Assembly (NCBI RefSeq): GCF_904067045.1
Contig: NZ_CAJFDC010000007.1
Location: forward strand, 62,001 to 126,000
DNA length: 64,000 nucleotides
Origin: Pseudomonas sp. FEN
GTDB taxonomy: Bacteria; Pseudomonadota; Gammaproteobacteria; Pseudomonadales; Pseudomonadaceae
Direction of reading: 5' to 3'
The position numbers and the translations under genes are program-made. How positions within the stretch are numbered: the stretch's first letter is position 1; every line of letters begins with the position of its first letter. The notes under the pieces are model-generated. The model worked only from the letters and a program-made list of their open reading frames with translations, searched no databases and was not told where the DNA came from. Positions 16,598 through 24,789 of the stretch are shown in pieces.

Positions 16598-16885
16598 TCA
16601 CCCGCCTACACCAACGCCTCCGCGCAACATCCCCTGTGTCAAGTCATCAATGATTGCCTTACCCATCTCACCCAGGTAATGCGAGGCCCAGGCATAGCGT
16701 TCACCATCGCTTTCCAGGGCGGCATCAAGGGAGAGTGCTTTGGCGCAATAGAGCAGAAGGGAAGCGTGCTCCATGGCTTCCAGAATGGGAACGCCGGGGT
16801 TCACGCGGAACAGTTCACGGCCTTGGGAACCGCACTGGGAAAAGGTGATGACACCCAGGGTTTTGCTTGTGGGTGGATTGGTCAT
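16598..16885 (-). CDS. DUF3077 family protein, copy 2
   Basis: 95-residue paralogue of the protein at 5931-6209. The two agree in nearly all of the first 90 residues (for example SKTLGVITFSQCGSQGRELF and LSLDAALES.GERYAWASH) and differ only in a few positions and the C-terminal tail, here GGVGVGG. The ATG at 16885 has CCGGAGG upstream and overlaps the stop of a 24-codon leader frame (ATGA). Unlike copy 1, it is preceded by a strongly structured leader. Function unknown; the arrangement suggests regulation at the RNA level. Confidence 0.85.
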   Translation of the reverse strand: MTNPPTSKTLGVITFSQCGSQGRELFRVNPGVPILEAMEHASLLLYCAKALSLDAALESDGERYAWASHYLGEMGKAIIDDLTQGMLRGGVGVGG

Positions 16886-16956
16886 TGGGCACCTCCGGCG
16901 AATGCGTGGGTACCGAGGGCTAGAACTTGCAACGTCGATCCGTCAAAAACACTCAT
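16882..16956 (-). CDS. Candidate 24-residue leader peptide before DUF3077 copy 2
   Basis: A short frame beginning MSVFDGSTLQVLALGTHAF, with ribosome-binding site AGGAG nine bases before its ATG. Its TGA overlaps the DUF3077 ATG by four bases, the usual sign of translational coupling. The corresponding place in copy 1 keeps the words FDGxTLxV but lacks a matching start and the overlap. It could be a real leader peptide or a chance frame over a conserved 5' region. Confidence 0.5.
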   Translation of the reverse strand: MSVFDGSTLQVLALGTHAFAGGAQ

Positions 16957-16979
16957 ACGCTTGGCTCCTAATGTGAGAG

Positions 16980-17215
16980 AGCTACCACGTTCGTTTCCAG
17001 GCGATTGGGTGGCAGCTGTACGCAGGCTGGAAACCGGGACAATAGGAAAACCCGGCAGACCCGAAGGCCTCCCGCGCACAGCCGCCATAACACGGAGAGA
17101 CTGGCACAAAAAGGCACCAGCCGTCGTGATGAATGGTGGCGCCTATGCGCCCATTGTTCCACAGGTTTCCAGGCCTGGTCGTTGGATTTTCAACGACAAC
17201 TCAAGGATAGCGTGA
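16980..17215 (-). ncRNA. Structured RNA leader element upstream of DUF3077 copy 2
   Basis: On the minus strand, TGGCGGCTGTGCGCGGG (from 17087 down to 17071) pairs along all 17 positions with CCTGCGTACAGCTGCCA (17026 down to 17010); three of the pairs are G-U, which would be A-C mismatches on the other strand. Inside lies a second stem CCGGG/CCCGG (17055-17034). Further right are the hairpins GGCGC-CTAT-GCGCC (17138-17151) and CGTTG/CAACG (17180-17195). The strand-specific pairing argues for a functional RNA transcribed with the DUF3077 gene. I recognise no Rfam family. Confidence 0.5.
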
Positions 17216-17222
17216 CGCCTAG

Positions 17223-18415
17223 GGAAACTCTGAAAAACACTTCCAAATTTGGTGAAATACCCGTCTCGTCCACACTGAACGGTTGAGCCCCGATGAAACA
17301 GATGTCCTTTGCCGATGCTGAGTATGCCGGTAAACGCAAACAGACCCGGCGTGAGCGCTTCCTGATTGAGATGGATCAGGTCGTACCCTGGAAGGGCCTG
17401 ATTGCCTTGATCGAACCGCATTATCCAAAAGGTGAAGGCGGCCGTCCGGCGTACCCGCTGATGGCGATGTTGCGGGTTCATCTAATGCAGAACTGGTTCG
17501 GCTACAGCGACCCGGCGATGGAAGAAGCGCTCTACGAAACGACGATCTTGCGCCAGTTTTCAGGACTTCACCTGGACCGGATTCCCGATGAAACGACGAT
17601 TCTCAACTTCCGTCGGCTGCTGGAAAAACATGAGTTGGCCAGTGGGATCTTGCAGGTCATCAACGGTTATCTGGGTGATCGTGGCCTGATGCTGCGCCAA
17701 GGCACGGTGGTCGATGCCACGATTATTCACGCGCCGAGTTCGACCAAGAACAAAGAGGGCAAGCGCGACCCTGAGATGCATCAGGCGAAGAAAGGAAACC
17801 AGTATTTCTTTGGGATGAAAGCGCACATTGGCGTCGATGCCGACTCCGGCCTGGTCCATAGCCTGGTGGGCACGGCGGCGAATGTGGCGGATGTCACGCA
17901 GGTCGATCAGTTGCTGCAGGGTGAGGAAACGTACGTCTGTGGCGATTCGGGTTACACCGGTGTGCAGAAGCGTCCTGAGCACCAGGGACGCCAGATGTAT
18001 TGGTCGATTGCCGCCCGGCCCAGCACGTTTAAGAAACACGGCAAGAAGAGCCTGATCACACAAGTGTATCGAAGAATAGAACGTGCGAAGGCTCAGATAC
18101 GGGCCAAGGTCGAGCATCCGTTTCGAGTCATCAAACGCCAGTTCGGCCATACGAAAGTACGTTATCGCGGGTTGGCGAAAAACACAGCACAACTGACCAC
18201 ACTGTTTGCCTTATCGAATCTGTGGATGGTGCGAAAACGGTTGATGAATGCGGGAGAGGTGCGTCTGTAATGCGGACCGTACGCCTTGAAACAGTACGAT
18301 CAGAGGTAAGAACCGTGAGTTAAAGACAGGAAGGGTCTGCTGCTCGACCGACTCAGAATTTTTTGAGCCTCAGCCAATGAGGGCATCAGAAATCGGTGGG
18401 TATTTCAGACCTTCC
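17223..18415 (+). mobile_element. Complete IS5-family insertion sequence, 1193 bp
   Basis: The left end GGAAACTCTGAAAAACAC and the inverted right end GGAAGGTCTGAAATACCC match at 14 of 18 positions. The sequence CTAG stands directly outside both ends (17219-17222 and 18416-18419), a four-base target duplication as in the IS5 subgroup with YTAR targets. One transposase gene fills the element. The element is complete and looks active. Confidence 0.88.
17293..18270 (+). CDS. IS5-family transposase
   Basis: DDE transposase of 325 residues. N-terminal DUF772-type helical domain (MSFADAEYAGKRKQTRRERF, then HLMQNWFGYSDPAMEEALYE), then the catalytic fold with Asp in VVDATIIHAP, Asp in YVCGDSGYTG and Glu in RAKVEHPFRVIKRQFG, the last within the Y-(2)-R-(3)-E-(6)-K type signature of IS4/IS5 enzymes. 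The frame is intact. It lies alone between matching terminal repeats. Confidence 0.95.
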   Translation: MKQMSFADAEYAGKRKQTRRERFLIEMDQVVPWKGLIALIEPHYPKGEGGRPAYPLMAMLRVHLMQNWFGYSDPAMEEALYETTILRQFSGLHLDRIPDETTILNFRRLLEKHELASGILQVINGYLGDRGLMLRQGTVVDATIIHAPSSTKNKEGKRDPEMHQAKKGNQYFFGMKAHIGVDADSGLVHSLVGTAANVADVTQVDQLLQGEETYVCGDSGYTGVQKRPEHQGRQMYWSIAARPSTFKKHGKKSLITQVYRRIERAKAQIRAKVEHPFRVIKRQFGHTKVRYRGLAKNTAQLTTLFALSNLWMVRKRLMNAGEVRL

Positions 18416-18502
18416 CTAGAGCATTCAAGAAAGTGTTTGAGGCGAGATATTTCAGATGGAAGTATCACTTATTCACCATCTGCCCCCAGCATCCCATAAA
18501 CC

Positions 18503-21031
18503 TTATCGAACCGACTGGAATTTAGCATAAGTCAACGCCAGAGAGTGATGCACCTCCGCCCTAGCCTGATCTACACCCTCTATAATATCAGCCAACAAGC
18601 GTTTACACTCATAATAATTACCCTCAAGCTCTTTCCGTCTCCTCGAGCTTATACCAACAGCATTATAGCTCTCAAAAACCGAGTTCGCCGCCTCGCCCAA
18701 TCTATAATAGTTAACACTACGAATATCGCCAGCCCTGATAGCTTTACTCATAAAGGTCAAACCAGCAAATCTTTCACCGCTTTGCACACTAACATTCCAC
18801 AGGTCGTCTAATATCTTCACGGACAAATCTTTCAACTCTTGCTTTAAAGCCCCATAGCTTTTCCTTATAGATTTTGAAACATCATCATAGGCACCGTTCA
18901 ACAATTCTAATTTCCGACCAGCAGACTCAACAATAGAAGATAGTAAAAATTTAGCATCAGCAGATCGCCGCAACCACTTAGCATTGGCCAATCCACCATC
19001 AGAAACCGCAAGACGGCAAACCTCTACCACCTCAGACTTACTCCCCACCCGAAGCTCTACTTGAAACCAAAGATCAAATAAAAGCTCCTTTCTCTGCCCA
19101 TAAAAATGGGCATCTTTAAAAGACCCCCTCACAATATTTATATTAGCATTCGGATCAAATGCCTCAACTCGAGCCAATGCCAGCAGCAAATCTGGATTAT
19201 TTTTAAACTGTTGATTCTTGAGCAGCGCTTTGATGGTAGCTCTAGAACGAGTAAAATCCTGAGCCTTCAGAAGAACAGCTGACTGTCTAATTGCCTCCCC
19301 GACTGAGGCCTGATTACTTTTAGAGGAATTTGCCTTTAACCCTTGCGCCCGCCCCTTAACATAGCCGAGATATCTTTCAGAGTTCGTAACCACCAAATCC
19401 TTCAAAGACAGAGTCAAATTAGCTATTGACTGAGAGCATTTAAAACGAGGCTCAGATTCAATAAACGATGCAGACTGCAAAAGAAACAACTTACCAAGTT
19501 CCTCTATAGAATCCTCAATCAATAACTCCTCTAACTCTGTATAGTGCCGCAACTCTGCCAACGAGCAAGAACCTATAAAAGAAATAGTCAAAAGCACCCT
19601 CCTAGCCTCAGGGCTCAGCTGCTCTATTTCACGCCTAAGCGCCGCACTTCGTACGGCCTCTCCCTTTTTTCCTTCCCACTCTGAAATTGCCTTATCAATA
19701 GAGTATCCAACGCGACAAAGCCTTAAAATTGATTCCGTAAACAACGGCGACCCTTCGGAGGCCACAGCTAACTTTCTGACCGACTTAGAGCTAATATCAT
19801 CAAACCCCATCAAAGATTTTAGCTCATCTATATATTCCTCATACTCACCACCTGACAAACCAGGAACCTCAATCGCAGCATCGGACGAATAGCTCACATT
19901 AGCCCGAGTAGTTAGCAATATTTTAGAATTGCCATTTCCAATTTCACGAGCTGTTTCCATGATTCTTTTTTGCTCATCCAACTCAGCAGAGTCAACATCA
20001 TCAACAACAATAAAAGACGAAATATCTTGCAGATTTCTCCGTGCAATTCTCTTTAGCTGATTAATTGAAACATCTTCAAGCTCAGAATCCACAGACCCAG
20101 TTCTCTGACAAATAGAAACGAGCAAGCTTTCAAGATCAGAATAATGAGTTTCTGGCGTCCCTATAAAATCATCAACGCCGGCCCTAAACTGCTTAGTTTT
20201 CGCTGTCAACCAGATAATTTGCTCAAAAAGAGGCGCCCCTGCCGAAGCTATAAGCTGACAGAATTCATATGCTATAGATGTCTTACCTTTCCCGCCTTCA
20301 CCCGCCAACACCTTTGCATACTGAAACTCATCAGACAACCACGCCCAAAGCTTCTGAATTATTTCAACACGACCTACAAAATTGGGGCAAATAAAATTCC
20401 GATCAGGGAGATTATGATCTAACAAAGCCATCTTTTTATACGGATGGCCTTCAAGCACTGCCACAAAATCCCTACTACTAGTTAAAAACTCAAAATCAGC
20501 GTGCGTAACTGCTTGCTTGCATTCATCTCCTGCTCGATAAAGAGTTGACCCCTCAGAAAAAATTTGCTTATTTTTTTGGTCATCCGCCCTTTTATTAGCC
20601 GAGATCGTATGAAGCTTTTCAGGTCGCTTAGGAACGTGCAGCAGTCCAAGCCGAAGATCAGCGTCACCATACACGACCTCTATAATTGTCACATCCAGGC
20701 GCCGACCAAAATATTTATCAAGCTGCCCCCTTAGCTTTTGAATATTGAACCCTTCTGACTCCACCCCTACCAGTTCAAACTTTTTATCCTTCTCAACTTC
20801 TCTAATACCATAAATTATGTACCCACCATATGTATTATAAAAACTAGCCACTGCTCTTGCCGTTTTCGAATAATCATGAGCATCAGCCTCGTAACATTCC
20901 TTATAGTCCCACAGCTCACACTCAAGGGGAACCGGGACACCGTCAGGAATAATAAGCTCCAGTATATCGCGAGACAGACTTCCAAGCTGAACACAAGAAT
21001 AAACCTTCTTTTTTAATTCTATAACATTCAT
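18503..21031 (-). CDS. Schlafen/AlbA_2-STAND ATPase, candidate antiphage protein
   Basis: 842 residues from the ATG at 21031. N-terminal AlbA_2/Schlafen-like domain (about 36-170): ECELWDYKECYEADAHDYSK, NTYGGYIIYGIRE, ending GSTLYRAGDE. Then a STAND/NB-ARC-like NTPase: P-loop GEGGKGKT at 244-251, Walker B FIVVDD at 340-345, sensor ILLTTRANV at 371-379, and a GxP-like EGSPLFTESIL. From about 540 onward all-helical, TPR-like. The domain order effector/sensor-switch-repeats is that of antiphage STAND proteins. The gene is AT-rich against its surroundings, sits alone next to a fresh IS5 copy and a NYN-nuclease gene, and so appears horizontally acquired. The antiphage role is inference. Confidence 0.75.
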   Translation of the reverse strand: MNVIELKKKVYSCVQLGSLSRDILELIIPDGVPVPLECELWDYKECYEADAHDYSKTARAVASFYNTYGGYIIYGIREVEKDKKFELVGVESEGFNIQKLRGQLDKYFGRRLDVTIIEVVYGDADLRLGLLHVPKRPEKLHTISANKRADDQKNKQIFSEGSTLYRAGDECKQAVTHADFEFLTSSRDFVAVLEGHPYKKMALLDHNLPDRNFICPNFVGRVEIIQKLWAWLSDEFQYAKVLAGEGGKGKTSIAYEFCQLIASAGAPLFEQIIWLTAKTKQFRAGVDDFIGTPETHYSDLESLLVSICQRTGSVDSELEDVSINQLKRIARRNLQDISSFIVVDDVDSAELDEQKRIMETAREIGNGNSKILLTTRANVSYSSDAAIEVPGLSGGEYEEYIDELKSLMGFDDISSKSVRKLAVASEGSPLFTESILRLCRVGYSIDKAISEWEGKKGEAVRSAALRREIEQLSPEARRVLLTISFIGSCSLAELRHYTELEELLIEDSIEELGKLFLLQSASFIESEPRFKCSQSIANLTLSLKDLVVTNSERYLGYVKGRAQGLKANSSKSNQASVGEAIRQSAVLLKAQDFTRSRATIKALLKNQQFKNNPDLLLALARVEAFDPNANINIVRGSFKDAHFYGQRKELLFDLWFQVELRVGSKSEVVEVCRLAVSDGGLANAKWLRRSADAKFLLSSIVESAGRKLELLNGAYDDVSKSIRKSYGALKQELKDLSVKILDDLWNVSVQSGERFAGLTFMSKAIRAGDIRSVNYYRLGEAANSVFESYNAVGISSRRRKELEGNYYECKRLLADIIEGVDQARAEVHHSLALTYAKFQSVR

Positions 21032-21370
21032 CACCACCCCCAAAATCCGCCACCATTTTTACAACACAGGCATAAAGACGTTACATACCTGATCATTGAG
21101 ACCCAACTATCAACCGCAGTTATGCAATCTCAAACAAACCATCGAACAGCGCAACAAACTACTCAAAAACCTGAACCGACTGTGACCGGGCTTTGCTGAG
21201 CCCTTATAGAAAACCCCTCAACGACATTTATCGCTTTCTAGCTTTCCATCCCGGAGATAATCTTTATCGGACGCTCAATCATGTTTGCACCCACCAAGCT
21301 AAAATCGCTGAAAAGACAACACCACTCATACCCCCATATCATTCTTCATCAATATTTTAGCTCTGCCATA
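21032..21370. other. AT-rich intergenic stretch
   Basis: Upstream DNA of the STAND gene. No gene is supported. A 19-residue open stretch on the plus strand near 21125-21190 (NLKQTIEQRNKLLKNLNRL and a stop) reads like the coiled-coil C-terminus of a lost gene, but has no start or upstream domain. The base composition follows the STAND gene, so this DNA probably belongs to the same acquired segment. Confidence 0.35.
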
Positions 21371-22198
21371 TTAATTAGATGAGCTGCCGCCAACCCTATT
21401 TTTATTACGCACATACAACACCGCCCCACCTGTCGGCGAGCCACCCCGGCTTTCCAACTCAAAAGATTTGCTTTGGCTGCGAATCAAGCCGCTGAGTTTG
21501 GTATGCCCATACAGCCGAGAATCAAAATCAGAGCGCAGTTGGCTGATATTGTTGCCCAACGCGCCCAATGGAGCCCAACCATCCTCGTCAGCAATGTCAT
21601 CCAGGATCTTCGCGATGAATTCCACCGGCACCTTAGGAGGCTTTGTCGACGCAGGAGGAGCGTGCGGTTTCTCTATCTCTACAACATGGTTAGCCGCCGC
21701 AGACGGCTTCTCAGCCAACCCTCCCGGCTCAACCACCGCCTCAGCCCGTAGAATCTCGGTATAGATAAACTTGTCGCAGGCCGACACAAATGGCTTGGGC
21801 GTCTTCTCTTCGCCGAAGCCATAGACCGTCATGCCCTCCTCGCGTAAGCGAGCAGCCAGTCGGGTGAAGTCACTATCGCTGGATACCAGACAGAAACCAT
21901 CAAACCGGCGCGTATAGAGCAGGTCCATCGCGTCAATGATCAGCGAGCTGTCGGTGGCATTCTTGCCCTTGGTATAGGCGAATTGCTGGATAGGCTGGAT
22001 GGAGTGATCCAGCATCAGCTTTTTCCAACTGCCCAGTTGCGGTGAGGTCCAGTCGCCATACATGCGTTTCACGCTGGCGATGCCGTATTTGGCGATTTCC
22101 TCGAACAGCCCCTCGACAATCGCCGCCTGGGCGTTGTCGGCGTCGATCAGGACGGCCAAATGCTTTTGCTGGTGGGCATGGGGAGACTTGATAGCCAT
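21371..22198 (-). CDS. NYN-domain nuclease-like protein with C-terminal LOTUS/OST-HTH
   Basis: 275 residues. The PIN-like NYN domain (12-155) has the acidic pocket: LIDADN (Asp19, Asp21), TDSSL (Asp83) with IIDAMD (Asp89), and SSDSDF (Asp108, Asp110). A Pro/Ala-rich linker (about 160-190) leads to an OST-HTH/LOTUS domain (VPVEFIAKILDDIADEDGWA, then LYGHTKLSGLIRS). NYN-LOTUS proteins (LabA/MARF1-like) are thought to act on RNA, with LOTUS binding RNA or partner proteins. AAGGATGAG precedes the ATG. The 5' DNA is homologous to that of the gene at 27465, including a short conserved reading frame. Confidence 0.88.
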   Translation of the reverse strand: MAIKSPHAHQQKHLAVLIDADNAQAAIVEGLFEEIAKYGIASVKRMYGDWTSPQLGSWKKLMLDHSIQPIQQFAYTKGKNATDSSLIIDAMDLLYTRRFDGFCLVSSDSDFTRLAARLREEGMTVYGFGEEKTPKPFVSACDKFIYTEILRAEAVVEPGGLAEKPSAAANHVVEIEKPHAPPASTKPPKVPVEFIAKILDDIADEDGWAPLGALGNNISQLRSDFDSRLYGHTKLSGLIRSQSKSFELESRGGSPTGGAVLYVRNKNRVGGSSSN

Positions 22199-22239
22199 TA
22201 CTCATCCTTGAAAAGTGGCTGCCGGAAGTAGGCTGAAAA

Positions 22240-22335
22240 TCAGTACCCAACAGGCAGTTCCACTACGTCTTCCTTAACGAACATGAAGGCCTGGGTCATC
22301 GGCGCGCGGAGGCGGCCGAGAACATAGGGCGTCAG
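22240..22335 (-). other. Conserved short reading frame in the NYN gene leader
   Basis: An open frame of about 30 codons, ending 41 bases before the NYN ATG. It reads ...GRLRAPMTQAF then MFVKEDVVELPVGY and stop. A homologous frame at 27509-27601 shares GRLxxPxTQAF and VKEDxVxLP, with several silent third-base differences, which suggests selection on the peptide. The start is unclear: in-frame ATGs exist inside but lack a ribosome-binding site, and a CTG stands just after an upstream stop. It may be a leader peptide or the tail of a lost gene. Confidence 0.45.
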
Positions 22336-22660
22336 GAGAAGCTACTATTTCGACATCACGGCGTCTACTGATCGCGCCAGAGGAAAAGAAGGTTTGCGAC
22401 TAAAGGATGATTTAAAAACGGATCGATAACCCAGTGAATGAAGCTGTTCACTTGAGATCTACACCGTCTGGGCCGGCGCTTTCGCGGGCAAGCCCGGCTC
22501 CTACAGGGTTTGTGTGTAGCGAATGATTTGTGGAGCAATTCCGAATGCTTGGTTCGTGAAAACAAGGATAAACCGCACGCTCTATCCCGGACTGGACCCA
22601 ATAGTGGCATTTCAGTAGCATCGGCGCCTTTCTTCCGTATCCGTCAGCCAGGGATGAGCA
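22336..22660. other. Intergenic stretch with a REP element
   Basis: Contains the REP element listed at 22471-22508 and the far upstream part of the duplicated leader (the shared word CGAAATAGTAGCTT on the minus strand near 22350). No gene supported. Confidence 0.5.
22471..22508. repeat. Pseudomonas REP element
   Basis: GGCCGGCGCTTTCGCGGGCA then AGCCCGGCTCCTACAGGG is the common GC-rich REP palindrome of this genus, in a gap between divergent genes. Confidence 0.75.
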
Positions 22661-23725
22661 ATGCCGGCTCTTTCACTTTTTCCATCACGCCTGTTAACCA
22701 CTACGACCCTGCTCCTATCGGCGCTAATCGGAGGTTGCAGCGTCAACGGCACCTACCCGGACGCCACGGACCCGGACGCCGCCAAGCTGCGTTTCATCGC
22801 CAATACACAAAATGCCACGCTCGATTACTTCGATGCCGAGCATTGCGACGGACAAACTACCGGCATCCTCAACAATCTGCTGCTTGGCGATACCAAGCGA
22901 CGTGCCGACATGAGTATCGCGCCGCCGGAAAACGCCAGGGGCTATCTGGAAATCAAACTAAAGCCCGAACACGAAACCCTTCTACGGATCCATACCCAGA
23001 ACGGCTATTCGGTGTGTGGCAACAGCATCAATCTCAAACCTGAACGCAATGCCGAATACGAGCTGACCTTCGACTCCGGGAAGGGCCAGTGCAGTAGCCA
23101 GTTACAACGGGTCCGCAAGATCAATGGCAAGGAGCAGCGCAGTCCCGTGCTGGTCTTTGAAAAAGGCCTCCCGGCCTGCGTCGGACGCAACGTGATGTTC
23201 CCGAAACCACCGGAACCATTGCCGGACACTCCCCATCGCCTGGAACTGATAGGCCGGATTATCGACAACAGCCTTATTCCAGCCATGAAACCCGACCCGG
23301 CTGAAATCGCCAAGACTGCGTTCTCCGCGGAAAAAATCGACGGTTTGATAGCCGAGCGCAAGGCCAAGCTGGGCTTCACCCTGCCGGACGACTATTGGAC
23401 CTTGTATCGCCAGAATCTCCAGGCCTTCGATGCAGAAGCTGCCCAACGCAAAGAGCGGACCTTGCAGCTGTACAAGGACGAGTACCTTCTGCGCCTGCGT
23501 CGGTTGAAGGATGAGGACCTGGAACAACGGGCGCAGCCCGAAGACAAGTCAGCCAAATCGACCAATGTGGCCGCGCTCGAACAATACAAGTCGATGACTC
23601 TCTACTATTTCGGCGCCAGCAAACGGGTAATGCTGGAAACCATCGACCATCATCTGGAGCGGATGGCGCAGATGGATGCGCATTACGGCATCTGCGAGCG
23701 TTATGCCGATTGCTGGAGACGCTGA
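22661..23725 (+). CDS. Hypothetical lipoprotein
   Basis: 354-residue predicted lipoprotein. The signal peptide (LFPSRLLTTTTLLLSALIGG) ends in the lipobox LIGGC with the lipidated Cys at about position 26. The middle is beta-rich with scattered Cys (AEHCDGQTTG, SVCGNSI, KGQCSSQ, PACVGRN), followed by a charged helical C-terminal half (DAEAAQRKERTLQLYKDEYL). I do not recognise a family. It precedes another exported hypothetical gene by 134 bases on the same strand. The N-terminal half resembles small-molecule-binding or adhesin-like periplasmic domains only in a general way. Confidence 0.7.
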   Translation: MPALSLFPSRLLTTTTLLLSALIGGCSVNGTYPDATDPDAAKLRFIANTQNATLDYFDAEHCDGQTTGILNNLLLGDTKRRADMSIAPPENARGYLEIKLKPEHETLLRIHTQNGYSVCGNSINLKPERNAEYELTFDSGKGQCSSQLQRVRKINGKEQRSPVLVFEKGLPACVGRNVMFPKPPEPLPDTPHRLELIGRIIDNSLIPAMKPDPAEIAKTAFSAEKIDGLIAERKAKLGFTLPDDYWTLYRQNLQAFDAEAAQRKERTLQLYKDEYLLRLRRLKDEDLEQRAQPEDKSAKSTNVAALEQYKSMTLYYFGASKRVMLETIDHHLERMAQMDAHYGICERYADCWRR

Positions 23726-23859
23726 AACCCGAGGCCTCGCGGTAGGGCTCACGCACGCTACTGCCGCGAGAAAAGCCCAACATTCGCTGTCATCACCTAT
23801 GCTTTCGGCGACCGCTCCAGTCACTGCCGCCCTGTGCCGATCACAGACAAGGACGTTCC

Positions 23860-24735
23860 ATGCCGCGCCTCTCCCCGCACATCCAGTTCTCTCTGCTCAC
23901 CCTCGCCCTCACCTGCGTGATCTTGCCAGTTCACGCCACCGACAAGGTCGAACGTCGCTGCGGCTGGTTCGAAAATCCGACTGCGGCAAACGCCACCCTC
24001 ACCGACCGTGACGGCACCTGGGAAATCGCCACCCAAGGTGGCTACCAAGCCGAAGGCGCCTGGCCACAATTCAGCGATGCGCAATGGGTCCGTACCAACG
24101 GGCATTACGGCTACGGCTGCGGCTGCATGACCGCCAGCGCCGATCCCGAGACTCATCGCCTGAACCACCTCAGCAACGCCATCGCCCGCCCACTGGCGGC
24201 CTGCCGCAACGATACAACCTTGCACGAGCCGGAAAATCCGCTCGCGCCACGGCCACCCGATGTGCCGGCCTCAGCCAAAAATATGAAGCCCTACCAGGCC
24301 GAGGGCTTCAGCTTCAACTACCCGAAAGGCTGGAAGGTCAGCAAACACAAGGAGTGCCTGAACCTCAATCAGCCAAAGCCTCGGGCCAACGAGGAATACA
24401 CTCTCAACCTGTGCGTCCAGCACGGCACGCTGCAACAGGCCGCCGACAGCATGATCTTTTCCCAGGAAGACGGCGTCTGGATGCGGAGTGCTGGCATGGA
24501 TTCACCCAGCCCTGTCGACATCATCGAAGGCCCGGGCTGGAAAGGCATGCAGACGACCCAGACCTGTGGCGTCGGTGATGAAGCGAGCGGCTTTCACGCC
24601 GCCGGCGGTACCTGCCTGATGGCGATTGTCTATAACGACAAGACGCAGTTGCTGTTCGATACCGTAGGTTACTATCAGGACTTCGACACGATTGGCACGA
24701 TCATTCGCTCGGTCCGGTTTGATGAGAACAAGTAG
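23860..24735 (+). CDS. DUF4087 domain exported protein
   Basis: 291 residues with a cleavable signal peptide (LLTLALTCVILPVHA). Residues about 32-118 are a DUF4087 domain: ERRCGWFENPTAANATLTDR, GYQAEGAWPQFSDAQWV and GYGCGCM are its hallmarks. The rest (about 140-290) starts YQAEGFSFNYPKGWKVSKHK, which resembles the PsbP/DcrB-like fold of periplasmic lipoprotein-associated proteins, ending FDTIGTIIRSVRF. This is thus a two-domain periplasmic protein of unknown function. The fusion of DUF4087 to a PsbP-like half is less usual than the stand-alone form. Confidence 0.75.
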   Translation: MPRLSPHIQFSLLTLALTCVILPVHATDKVERRCGWFENPTAANATLTDRDGTWEIATQGGYQAEGAWPQFSDAQWVRTNGHYGYGCGCMTASADPETHRLNHLSNAIARPLAACRNDTTLHEPENPLAPRPPDVPASAKNMKPYQAEGFSFNYPKGWKVSKHKECLNLNQPKPRANEEYTLNLCVQHGTLQQAADSMIFSQEDGVWMRSAGMDSPSPVDIIEGPGWKGMQTTQTCGVGDEASGFHAAGGTCLMAIVYNDKTQLLFDTVGYYQDFDTIGTIIRSVRFDENK

Positions 24736-24789
24736 AAAGTACGCAGCCCATAGGTTACGCCCAGTGACCGCAGCAGAGCCGAGTGCAAC

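Noticed and set aside
16968..17162. 64-codon minus frame in the DUF3077 leader
   Set aside because: Occupies the structured RNA stems; Cys/Arg/Leu-rich translation without a start signal. RNA structure explains the conservation better.
21125..21190. Coiled-coil-like C-terminal remnant upstream of the STAND gene
   Set aside because: Only 19 residues with no start or domain; mentioned in the intergenic entry but not called a pseudogene.
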